Origin: Pararge aegeria
Lineage: Eukaryota; Arthropoda; Insecta; Lepidoptera; Nymphalidae
Assembly: GCF_905163445.1 (NCBI RefSeq)
Contig: NC_053204.1
Coordinates: 2,487,501 to 2,551,500, forward strand
DNA: 64,000 bases
Direction: 5' to 3'
Made by a program: the position numbers and the translations under genes. The notes beneath the pieces were generated by a model. It was not told the DNA's origin and did no database searches. It worked only from the letters and a program-made list of their open reading frames with translations. Below are positions 35,397 to 47,602 of the stretch, piece by piece; position 1 is the first letter of the stretch; each line of letters opens with the position of its first letter.

Positions 35397-38286
35397 AGTA
35401 TATAATGTTTTAAAGTATATAATGTAGTAAAGTATATAAAGTATTTAAGTATATAATGTACTTAAGTATATAATGTATTTAAGTATATAATGTAGTAAAG
35501 TATATAATGTAGTAAAGTATATAAAGTATTAAAGTATATAAAGTATTAAAGTATATAATGTTCTCAAGTATATAATGAACTTAAGTATATAATGTACTTA
35601 AGTATATAATGTATTTAAGTATATAATGTCTTTAAGTATATAATTTACATAAGTTTATAATGTAGTAAAGTATATAATGTAGTAAAGTATATAAAGTATT
35701 AAAGTATATAAAGTATTAAAGTATATAATGTTCTCAAGTATATAATGAACTTAAGTATATAATGTACCTAAGTATATTATGTACTTAAGTATATAAGGAA
35801 TTTAAGTATATAATGTACTTAAGTATATAATGTATTTAAATAAATAATGTACTAAAGTATATAATGTAGTAAAGTATATAAAGTATTTAAGTATATAATG
35901 TATTCAAGTATATTATGCATTTAAGTATAAAATGTATTTAAGTATATAATGTACCTAAGTATATTATGTACTTAAGTATATAAGGAATTTAAGTATATAA
36001 TGTACTTAAGTATATAATGTATTTAAATAAATAATGTACTAAAGTATATAATGTAGTAAAGTATATAAAGTATTTAAGTATATAAAGTATTTAAGTATAT
36101 AATGTATTCAAGTATATTATGCATTTAAGTATATAATGTATTTAAGTATATAATGTACTAAAGTATATAATGTACTTAAGTATATAATGTATTTTAATAT
36201 ATAATGTACTAAAGTATATAATGTTTTTAAGTATTTAATGTAGTAAAGTATATAAAGTATTTAAGTATATAATGTATTCAAGTATATTATGCATTTAAGT
36301 ATAAAATGTATTTAAGTATATAATGTACCTAAGTATATTATGTACTTAAGTATATAAGGAATTTAAGTATATATTGTACTTAAGTATATAATGTATTTAA
36401 ATAAATAATGTACTAAAGTATATAATGTAGTAAAGTATATAAAGTATTTAAGTATATAATGTATTCAAGTATTTAATGCATTTAAGTATATAATGTATCT
36501 AAGTATATAATGTACTTAAGTATATAATGTATTTAAATATAAAATGTACTAAAGTATATAATGTCTTTAAGTATATAATTTACATAAGATTATAATGTAT
36601 TTAAGTATATAATGTACTAAAGTTTAAAATGTAGTAAAGTATATAATGTACTTAAGTATATAATGTATTTTAATATATAATGTACTAAAGTATATAATGT
36701 AGTAAAGTGTATAAAGTATTTAAGTATATAATGTATTCAAGTATATTATGCATTTAAGTATAAAATGTATTTAAGTATATAATGTACCTAAGTATATAAT
36801 CTACTTAAGTTTATAAGGAATTTAAGTATATAATGTACTTAAGTATATAATGTATTTAAATGTATAATGTACTTAAGTATATAATGTATTCAAGTATATA
36901 ATGCATTTAAGTATATAATGTACTTAAGTATATAATGTATTTAAGTATATAATGAAGTAAAGTATATAAAGTATTTAAGTATATAGTGTACTCAAGTATA
37001 TAATGTATCTTAGTATATACTGTACTTAAGTATATAATGTATTTAAGTATATAATGTACTAAAGTATATAATGTATTCAAGTATATAATGCATTTAAGTA
37101 TATAATTCATTTAAGTATATAATGTATTAAAGTATATAATGTACTTAAGTATATAATGTATTTTAATATATAATGTACTAAAGTATATAATGTTTTAAAG
37201 TATATAATGTAGTAAAGTATATAAAGTATTTAAGTATATAATGTACTTAAGTATATAATGTATTTAAGTATATAATGTAGTAAAGTTTATAAAGTATTTA
37301 AGTATATAATGTATTCAAGTATATAATGCATTTAAGTATATAATGTATTTAAGTATATAATGTACTAAAGTATATAATGTAGTAAAGTATATAAAGTATT
37401 TAAGTATATAATGTACTAAAGTATTTAATGTAGTAAAGTATATAATGTACTTAAGTATATAATGTATTTTAATATATAATGTACTAAAGTATATAATGTA
37501 GTAAAGTATATAAAGTTTTTAAGTATATAATGTATTCAAGTATATTATGCATTTAAGTATAAAATGTATTTAAGTATATAATGTACTAAAGTATTTAATG
37601 TAGTAAAGTATATAATGTACTTAAGTATATAATGTATTTTAATATATAATGTACTAAAGTATATAATGTAGTAAAGTATATAAAGTATTTAAGTATATAA
37701 TGTAGTAAAGTATATAAAGTATTTAAGTATATAAAGTATTTAAGTATATTATGCATTTAAGTATAAAATGTATTTAAGTATATAATGTACCTAAGTATAT
37801 AATGTACTTAAGTTTATAAAGAATTTAAGTATATAATGTACTTAAGTATATAATGTATTTAAATGTATAATGTACTTAAGTATATAATGTATTTAAGTAT
37901 ATAATGTACTAAAGTATATAATGTAGTAAAGTATATAAAGTATTTAAGTATATAATGTATTCAAGTATATAATGCATTTAAGTATACAATGTATCTAAGT
38001 ATATAATGTACTTAAGTATATAATGTATTTAAATATAAAATGTACTAAAGTATATAATGTCTTTAAGTATATAATTTACATAGGTTTATAATGTAGTAAA
38101 GTATATAATGTAGTAAAGTATATAAAGTATTAAAGTATATAAAAAATTAAAGTATATAATGTTCTCAAGTATATAATGAACTTTATTATATAATGTACTT
38201 AAGTATATAATGTATTTAAGTATATAATGTACTAAAGTATATAATGTACTTAAGTATATAATGTATTTAAATATATAATGTACTAA
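35397..38286 (+). repeat. Satellite tandem duplication, copy 1 (2,890 bp)
   Basis: It starts at the unit containing GTTTTAAAGTATATAATG. The next copy starts 2,890 bp (170 units) on. From about 35,980 onward the offset becomes 3,094 bp (182 units) because copy 2 carries 12 more units. Both offsets are exact multiples of 17. Confidence 0.75.
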
Positions 38287-41200
38287 AGTATATAATGTTT
38301 TAAAGTATATAATGTAGTAAAGTATATAAAGTATTTAAGTATATAATGTACTTAAGTATATAATGTATTTAAGTATATAATGTAGTAAAGTATATAATGT
38401 AGTAAAGTATATAAAGTATTAAAGTATATAAAGTATTAAAGTATATAATGTTCTCAAGTATATAATGAACTTAAGTATATAATGTACTTAAGTATATAAT
38501 GTATTTAAGTATATAATGTCTTTAAGTATATAATTTACATAAGTTTATAATGTAGTAAAGTATATAATGTAGTAAAGTATATAAAGTATTAAAGTATATA
38601 AAGTATTAAAGTATATAATGTTCTCAAGTATATAATGAACTTAAGTATATAATGTACTTAAGTATATAATGTATTTAAGTATATAATGTACTAAAGTATA
38701 TAATGTACTTAAGTATATAATGTATTTTAATATATAATGTACTAAAGTATATAATGTTTTTAAGTATTTAATGTAGTAAAGTATATAAAGTATTTAAGTA
38801 TATAATGTATTCAAGTATATTATGCATTTAAGTATAAAATGTATTTAAGTATATAATGTACCTAAGTATATTATGTACTTAAGTATATAAGGAATTTAAG
38901 TATATAATGTACTTAAGTATATAATGTATTTAAATAAATAATGTACTAAAGTATATAATGTAGTAAAGTATATAAAGTATTTAAGTATATAATGTATTCA
39001 AGTATATTATGCATTTAAGTATAAAATGTATTTAAGTATATAATGTACCTAAGTATATTATGTACTTAAGTATATAAGGAATTTAAGTATATAATGTACT
39101 TAAGTATATAATGTATTTAAATAAATAATGTACTAAAGTATATAATGTAGTAAAGTATATAAAGTATTTAAGTATATAAAGTATTTAAGTATATAATGTA
39201 TTCAAGTATATTATGCATTTAAGTATATAATGTATTTAAGTATATAATGTACTAAAGTATATAATGTACTTAAGTATATAATGTATTTTAATATATAATG
39301 TACTAAAGTATATAATGTTTTTAAGTATTTAATGTAGTAAAGTATATAAAGTATTTAAGTATATAATGTATTCAAGTATATTATGCATTTAAGTATAAAA
39401 TGTATTTAAGTATATAATGTACCTAAGTATATTATGTACTTAAGTATATAAGGAATTTAAGTATATATTGTACTTAAGTATATAATGTATTTAAATAAAT
39501 AATGTACTAAAGTATATAATGTAGTAAAGTATATAAAGTATTTAAGTATATAATGTATTCAAGTATTTAATGCATTTAAGTATATAATGTATCTAAGTAT
39601 ATAATGTACTTAAGTATATAATGTATTTAAATATAAAATGTACTAAAGTATATAATGTCTTTAAGTATATAATTTACATAAGATTATAATGTATTTAAGT
39701 ATATAATGTACTAAAGTTTAAAATGTAGTAAAGTATATAATGTACTTAAGTATATAATGTATTTTAATATATAATGTACTAAAGTATATAATGTAGTAAA
39801 GTGTATAAAGTATTTAAGTATATAATGTATTCAAGTATATTATGCATTTAAGTATAAAATGTATTTAAGTATATAATGTACCTAAGTATATAATCTACTT
39901 AAGTTTATAAGGAATTTAAGTATATAATGTACTTAAGTATATAATGTATTTAAATGTATAATGTACTTAAGTATATAATGTATTCAAGTATATAATGCAT
40001 TTAAGTATATAATGTACTTAAGTATATAATGTATTTAAGTATATAATGAAGTAAAGTATATAAAGTATTTAAGTATATAGTGTACTCAAGTATATAATGT
40101 ATCTTAGTATATACTGTACTTAAGTATATAATGTATTTAAGTATATAATGTACTAAAGTATATAATGTATTCAAGTATATAATGCATTTAAGTATATAAT
40201 TCATTTAAGTATATAATGTATTAAAGTATATAATGTACTTAAGTATATAATGTATTTTAATATATAATGTACTAAAGTATATAATGTTTTAAAGTATATA
40301 ATGTAGTAAAGTATATAAAGTATTTAAGTATATAATGTACTTAAGTATATAATGTATTTAAGTATATAATGTAGTAAAGTTTATAAAGTATTTAAGTATA
40401 TAATGTATTCAAGTATATAATGCATTTAAGTATATAATGTATTTAAGTATATAATGTACTAAAGTATATAATGTAGTAAAGTATATAAAGTATTTAAGTA
40501 TATAATGTACTAAAGTATTTAATGTAGTAAAGTATATAATGTACTTAAGTATATAATGTATTTTAATATATAATGTACTAAAGTATATAATGTAGTAAAG
40601 TATATAAAGTTTTTAAGTATATAATGTATTCAAGTATATTATGCATTTAAGTATAAAATGTATTTAAGTATATAATGTACTAAAGTATTTAATGTAGTAA
40701 AGTATATAATGTACTTAAGTATATAATGTATTTTAATATATAATGTACTAAAGTATATAATGTAGTAAAGTATATAAAGTATTTAAGTATATAATGTAGT
40801 AAAGTATATAAAGTATTTAAGTATATAAAGTATTTAAGTATATTATGCATTTAAGTATAAAATGTATTTAAGTATATAATGTACCTAAGTATATAATGTA
40901 CTTAAGTTTATAAAGAATTTAAGTATATAATGTACTTAAGTATATAATGTATTTAAATGTATAATGTACTTAAGTATATAATGTATTTAAGTATATAATG
41001 TACTAAAGTATATAATGTAGTAAAGTATATAAAGTATTTAAGTATATAATGTATTCAAGTATATAATGCATTTAAGTATACAATGTATCTAAGTATATAA
41101 TGTACTTAAGTATATAATGTATTTAAATATAAAATGTACTAAAGTATATAATGTCTTTAAGTATATAATTTACATAAGTTTATAATGTAGTAAAGTATAT

Positions 41201-41394
41201 AATGTAGTAAAGTATATAAAGTATTAAAGTATATAAAAAATTAAAGTATATAATGTTCTCAAGTATATAATGAACTTTATTATATAATGTACTTAAGTAT
41301 ATAATGTATTTAAGTATATAATGTACTAAAGTATATAATGTACTTAAGTATATAATGTATTTAAATATATAATGTACTAAAGTATATAATGTTT
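38287..41394 (+). repeat. Satellite tandem duplication, copy 2 (about 3.1 kb)
   Basis: Nearly identical to copy 1. The translations of the minus frames at 36,907-37,110 and 40,001-40,204 are identical, and the rare units ATAAAAAATTAAAG and ATGAACTTTATTATATAATG occur in both. One visible difference is TACATAGGTTTATA (38,078) against TACATAAGTTTATA. The copies diverge after about 41,394. Confidence 0.75.
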
Positions 41395-44300
41395 TTAAGT
41401 ATATAATGTAGTAAAGTATATAAAGTATTTAAGTATATAATTTATTCAAGTATATTATGCATTTAAGTATAAAATGTATTTAAGTATATAATGTACCTAA
41501 GTATATAATGTACTAAAGTATTTAATGTAGTAAAGTATATAATGTACTTAAGTATAGAATGTATTTTAATATATAATGTACTAAAGTATATAATGTAGTA
41601 AAGTATATAAAGTATTTAAGTATATAATGTATTCAAGTATATAATGCATTTAAGTATATAATGTATCTAAGTATATAATGTACTTAAGTATATAATGTAT
41701 TTAAATATAAAATGTACTTAAGTATATAATGTCTTTAAGTATATAATTTACATAAGTTTATAATGTAGTAAAGTATATAAAGTATTTAAGTATATAATGT
41801 ATTCAAGTATATAATGTACTTAAGTATATAATGTATTTAAGTATATAATGTACTAAAGTATATAATGTAGTAAAGTTTATAATATATTTAAGTATATAAT
41901 GTATTCAAGTATATAATGCATTTAAGTATATAATGTATTTAAGTATATAATGTACTAAAGTTTAAAATGTAGTAAAGTATATAATGTACTTAAGTATATA
42001 ATGTATTTTAATATATAATGTACTAAAGTATATAATGTAGTAAAGTGTATAAAGTATTTAAGTATATAATGTATTCAAGTATATTATGCATTTAAGTATA
42101 AAATGTATTTAAGTATATAATGTACCTAAGTATATAATCTACTTAAGTTTATAAGGAATTTAAGTATATAATGTACTTAAGTATATAATGTATTTAAATG
42201 TATAATGTACTTAAGTATATAATGTATTCAAGTATATAATGCATTTAAGTATATAATGTACTTAAGTATATAAATTATTTAAGTATATAATGTAGTAAAG
42301 TATATAAAGTATTAAAGTATATAAAGTATTAAAGTATATAGTGTACTCAAGTATATAATGTATCTTAGTATATACTGTACTTAAGTATATAATGTATTTA
42401 AGTATATAATGTACTAAAGTATATAATGTAGTAAAGTATATAATGTATTCAAGTATATAATGCATTTAAGTATATAATTCATTTAAGTATATAATGTATT
42501 AAAGTATATAATGTACTTAAGTATATAATGTATTTTAATATATAATGTACTAAAGTATATAATGTTTTAAAGTATATAATGTAGTAAAGTATATAAAGTA
42601 TTTAAGTATATAATGTACTTAAGTATATAATGTATTTAAGTATATAATGTACTAAAGTATATAATGTAGTAAAGTATATAAAGTATTTAAGTATATAATG
42701 TATTCAAGTATATAATGCATTTAAGTATATAATTTATTTAAGTATATAATGTACTAAAGTATTTGATGTAAGTATATAATGTATTTAAGTATATAATGTA
42801 CTAAAGTATTTAATGTAGTAAAGTATATAATGTACTTAAGTAAATAATGTATTTTAATATATAATGTACTAAAGTATATAATGTAGTAAAGTATATAAAG
42901 TATTTAAGTATATAATGTACTTAAGTATATAATGTATTTAAATGTATAATGTACTTAAGTATATAATGTATTTAAGTATATAATGTACTAAAGTATATAT
43001 TGTAGTAAAGTATATAATGTACCTAAGTATATAATGTACTTAAGTTTATAAGGAATTTAAGTATATAATGTATTTAAATGTATAATGAACTTAAGTATAT
43101 AATGTATTTAAGTATATAATTTACTAAAGAGTATAATGTAGTAAAGTATATAAAGTATTTAAGTATATAATGTATTCAAGTATATAATGCAATAAGTATA
43201 TAATGTATCTAAGTATATAATGTACTTAAGTATATAATGTATTTAAATATAAAATGTACTAAAGTATATAATGTCTTTAAGTATATAATTTACATAAGTT
43301 TATAATGTAGTAAAGTATATAAAGTATTTAAGTATATAATGTATTTAAGTATATAATGCATTTAAGTATATAATGTATCTAAGTATATAATGTACTTAAG
43401 TATATAAAGTATTTAAGTATATAATGTACTTAAGTATATAATGTATTTAAGTATATAATGTACTTAAGTATATAATGTATTTAAATATAAAATGTACTAA
43501 AGTACATAATGTTTTAAAGTATATAATGTAGTAAAGTATATAAAGTATTTAAGTATATAATGTACTTAAGTATATAATGTATTTAAGAATATAATGAAGT
43601 AAAGTATATAAAGTATTTAAGTATATAATGTTCTTAAGTATATAAAGTATTTAAGTATATAATGTACTTAAGTATATAATGTATTTAAGTATATAATGTA
43701 CTAAAGTATATAATGTAGTAAAGTATATAGAGTATTTAAGTATATAATGTATTCAAGTATATAATGCATTTAAGTATATGATGTATTTAAGTATATAATG
43801 TACTAAAGTATTTAATGTAGTAAAGTATATAATGTACTTAAGTATATAATGTATTTTAATATATAATGTACTAAAGTATATAATGTAGTAAAGTATATAA
43901 TGTAGTAAAGTATATAAAGTATTTAAGTATATTATGCATTTAAGTATAAAATGTATTTAAGTATATAATGTACCTAAGTATATAATGTACTTAAGTTTAT
44001 AAGGAATTTAAGTATATAATGTACTTAAGTATATAATGTATTTAAATGTATAATGTACTTAAGTATATAATGTATTTAAGTATATAATGTACTAAAGTAT
44101 ATAATGTACTAAAGTATATAAAGTATTTAAGTATATAATGTATTCAAGTATATAATGCATTTAAGTATATAATGTATCTAAGTATATAATGTACTTAAGT
44201 ATATAATGTATTTAAATATAAAATGTACTAAAGTATATAATGTCTTTAAGTATATAATTTACATAAGTTTATAATGTAGTAAAGTATATAATGTAGTAAA

Positions 44301-44724
44301 GTATATAAAGTATTAAAGTATATAAAGTATTAAAGTATATAATGTTCTCAAGTATATAATGAACTTTATTATATAATGTACTTAAGTATATAATGTATTT
44401 AAGTATATAATGTACTAAAGTATATAATGTACTTAAGTATATAATGTATTTTAATATATAATGTACTAAAGTATATAATGTTTTTAAGTATATAATGTAG
44501 TAAAGTATATAAAGTATTTAAGTATATAATGTATTCAAGTATATTATGCATTTAAGTATAAAATGTATTTAAGTATATAATGTACCTAAGTATATTATGT
44601 ACTTAAGTATATAAGGAATTTAAGTATATAATGTACTTAAGTATATAATGTATTTAAATATATAATGTACTAAAGTATATAATGTAGTAAAGTATATAAA
44701 GTATTTAAGTATATAATGTATTCA

Positions 44725-44729
44725 AGTAT
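44725..44729. repeat. Possible target-site duplication, RTE-like element, left
   Basis: AGTAT is repeated at 47,603-47,607. Because AGTAT is part of every satellite unit, it may be coincidence. Confidence 0.35.
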
Positions 44730-47333
44730 TCTGAGATCCTCTTTGATGGTCCAGGATTCGCATCCGTAAAGAAGTATTGGCCATACGTAACAATGTAGAA
44801 GGCGTTTTCGTAATGCGATGTTTAGGCGGCGGCTAGTGAGCACTTTTTTCATGCTTTGAAAAGCACTACGGGCGACTTCTATCCGGGTTTTAATTTCTGT
44901 TTCACTGTCCCATTTTTCAGTCAGCCAAGTGCCTAGATATTTATACCTCTGCACTCTCTCCAATACTTGGCTAGCCACTCTAATCGTTGGACCCAAATTT
45001 GCATTATTAGACACTACCAAGACCTTTGTTTTCTTGATGTTTATAGTTAGACCAGCCTCTACGCTACACTTATTGACACGATCAACAATCCTCTGTAGCT
45101 CTTCCTCCGTGGACGCAATTAAAACTGTGTCGTCAGCGTACCGTAAATTGTTAATAATACGACCATTAATCTTAACACCACAGTTTAAGTCTTCCAATGC
45201 TTCTGCCATGACTGCCTCCGAATATAAATTAAAAAGCACGGGAGACAAAATACAGCCTTGTCGAACTCCTTTCTGTATCTCTACCTCTTTGGATACTTCG
45301 CCCTCTATACGCACTGTAGCCTTTTGGTTGTAGTACAGGTTTCGTACGATTCGCAGATCTTTTCCATCTAAGCCTATATTCCTGAGAAGTGCTCCAAGAC
45401 GGTCATGCTTAACCCGGTCAAATGCTTTTTCATAATCTATGAAGCACATAAACACGTCTTGTTGCATCTCCCTGCATTTTTGTACAAGAACCTGTAGTGC
45501 AAATAAAGCTTCTCTGGTGCCTACGCCAGCTCTGAATCCAAATTGACTGTCTCCAAGTTGTTCATCACATTTAATTCGTATGCGTTCATGTATCACACCA
45601 AGGAATAACTTCAGAACTTGACTCATAAGACTTATAGTTCTATATTCCTCACATTTCCTAGCGTTTCTCTTCTTTGGAATAGTGATAAAAACCGATTTTA
45701 GCCAGTCCCCCGGAAGTTCACCGGTGTCATACACGAGGTTCATAAAATTAACCAACGGATCGAGATGTTCGTCTTGTATTAGTTTCAGAATTTCTATGTG
45801 TATTCCATCTGGTCCTGCAGATTTTCCAACCTTAGCCTTACTAAGAGCCTTGACGACTTCATCCTTCAGAATTGGTGGGCCTTCGTCTTCTTGTTCTAAA
45901 GACCAACTGTGACGTCTAGAATCATCTGCAAACATAGTTCCAATATATCGTTCCCATTGGTTCATCTTACTGACTATGTCTATGATAGGAATATTGTTTT
46001 CATCCACAAGCTGGTGTTGCTGTTGTGTTTTTTGACCAAGCATGGTTTTGATCTCCCTATGTAGATTGAATGAGTCATGCTTTGCATGAAGCTTTTCTAC
46101 ATATTGACACTTGTTGCTATACCAAGATTGTCTTGCAAATCGCACTTCTCGTCTAATAACTCTATTATAGTGGTTATAACACACTTGGTCAGAATTTTTG
46201 TAACTACGTCTTTTCTCCATGAGTTGATATATTTTGTCTGTCATCCAAACTTGTTTCGGAATCCAATTGGGTGCAATAAGGTTTTTGTTAATGTCATCTA
46301 TTCTCAATCTGAGATGCCGCCAGTTATCTTCGACAGAATGTGGTGGTCTTCGCTTTGCTTCAATTGCCCACTTATTTATTTCATTAGATACCAGAGCTTT
46401 GGTTGGCATTGTTTTGATTCTTCTAATATCAACTCTGTTAAAAAGCCGTTTCCTTTTTATCTTCTTAAGAGTACAAGATAATGTCGCAACTACTGGGTTA
46501 TGGTCAGAGTTAACATCCGATCCCGGATAGGTCTGAGCACTCTTGACGCAGTTTTTGAAACGGCTATTAATCATCAGGTAGTCAATTTGATTTCGGACAA
46601 TATGTTCCGGGGTATGTTGCGGTGATGTCCAAGTGTACAGCCTTCGGTCTGGTAGTTGGAAAAAGGTGTTCATAATGACAAGGTCTTTTTCTTGACAGAA
46701 TTGTACGAGAGTATCACCTCTGTCGTTACGAACCCCTAACCCATGTTTACCGACGACTCCTTTAACTTCACCTTTGCCCACCTTAGCATTCATATCACCC
46801 ATCATAATGTTAATCTCGTGTGATTTCGTTATTTGAAGCAATTGTTCCACTTCCCTATAAAACTGATCAAGCTCGGGATCTGCTCCTTCTTGTTTCCTAG
46901 TAGGAGCGTAGAGTTGGATAATATTAACGTTTCTTGGTTTTGCCTGTATTTGAAGCATCATGGCGCGATTTGACACAGGGACAAAATTTATGGATGATTT
47001 TATTTGCTTGACGTTAATAATTATTCCCACACCATATTTGTTAGACGATTCATTAGATCCAGAGTAATAGAGCACATAATCCTCATCTATTCTGTGTGAA
47101 CCCCTATCTTTCCATCTAACATCGCTCAGGCCGAGTACATCGATGTTAAGCCGTTTTATTTCCTTACAAACATTGTAGATCTTTTCTGGACTTTTAAGGC
47201 TCCTTACATTCCAGGTTCCTATCTTATATGCGTTTGTTTCCGTTTTAGTTTTACGCCAGGAGATTCTTCGCACCCCTGTCCCATTTAAGGGACGCCCGGC
47301 ACTCGGGGCCACTTTCTTTTTCGACTTTTCCAT
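44730..47333 (-). CDS. RTE-type endonuclease/reverse transcriptase, C-terminally truncated
   Basis: A continuous frame from ATG at 47,333. Residues about 36-290 form an APE-type endonuclease: KIGTWNVRSL, LGLSDVRW, IIQLYAPT, IMMGDMNAKVG, RNQIDYLM and the terminal SDHNPVV. This domain nicks target DNA to start target-primed reverse transcription. About 300-490 is a linker. About 495-780 is the reverse transcriptase with SAGPDGIH, FITIPKKRN, FCFIDYEKAFDRV-like (here MCFIDYEKAF), KGVRQGCILSPVLFN and the catalytic LRYADDTVL. ILLYGCESWTIKED closes the recognisable part. The last 18 or so codons of the open frame (LEYIIYLNTLYTLLHYIL) are satellite-derived. The usual catalytic Glu in the SE.RW motif is Asp here (SDVRW). 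No stop or frameshift over 2.6 kb suggests recent arrival, but loss of the 3' end makes the copy incompetent. Confidence 0.9.
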
Positions 47334-47602
47334 GATATGATAAATGTCAAAACTGACAGACTAGGGATATATAGTGCAGTGGTTTCCCGTTGCCTTCTGC
47401 ACCAGACTTTTTGGGTTTATTTGAACCCAAGGTTACTGAGCCCTCCTCTGACCAGTGAACCGATCAGGTATGTATGGTTTAACCGCCATTGTTCGGTCGC
47501 CAGAGCCTCGTCCGTTGTCTAGCAGGGGGCACCGCGTGCAGGTGAGGTTGGTTGACTTTTGGGGCCGACCAGGTGTTATTGTCGATCTCCCCCTTACCCC
47601 CC
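47334..47602 (-). other. 5' UTR of the RTE-like element
   Basis: On the minus strand this runs from a G-rich start (GGGGGGTAAGGGGGAGATCG) through GACGAGGCTCTGGCGACCGA, ACAATGGCGGTTAAACC and GAACCGATC-like sequence (GATCGGTTCACTGG) to the ATG. I recognise it as the leader type of lepidopteran RTE elements. The 61-codon plus-strand frame here is a shadow. Confidence 0.65.

Larger units (their letters stand above)
23066..44729 (+). repeat. 17-bp satellite array, first block (about 21.7 kb)
   Basis: Tandem units of 17 bp with consensus AAGTATATAATGTACTT. The first 12 bases (AAGTATATAATG) are nearly fixed. The last five vary among a small set: TACTT, TATTT, TACTA, TAGTA, TATTC, CATTT, TATCT, TACCT, TCTTT. 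Recurrent core variants include AAGTATATAAAGTATTT, TAATATATAATGTACTA, AAGTTTATAAGGAATTT and AAGTATAAAATGTATTT. Variants follow one another in preferred order, which is higher-order organisation. Minus-strand frames of 65-101 codons with a 17-residue period arise because three units make 51 bases. They are not genes. Confidence 0.97.
44730..47602 (-). mobile_element. RTE-like LINE, 5' end intact, 3' end missing (2,873 bp)
   Basis: The element lies on the minus strand between perfectly phased satellite sequence. Its 5' end begins GGGGGGTAAGGGGGAGATCG, followed by a 5' UTR of about 270 bases and one long endonuclease-RT frame. The coding sequence stops being LINE-like at 44,730 and continues straight into satellite. 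The C-terminal end of the protein, the 3' UTR and the tail are therefore absent. This is the opposite of the usual 5' truncation. Confidence 0.85.

Noticed and set aside
23066..44729. CRISPR array
   Set aside because: The units are contiguous 17-bp tandem repeats without unique spacers, in a eukaryotic, transposon-rich context.
23066..44729. Centromere with CENP-B-like boxes, suggested by the 17-bp unit length
   Set aside because: The unit shares length but not sequence with the CENP-B box, and lepidopteran chromosomes are holocentric. The sequence gives no positive evidence.
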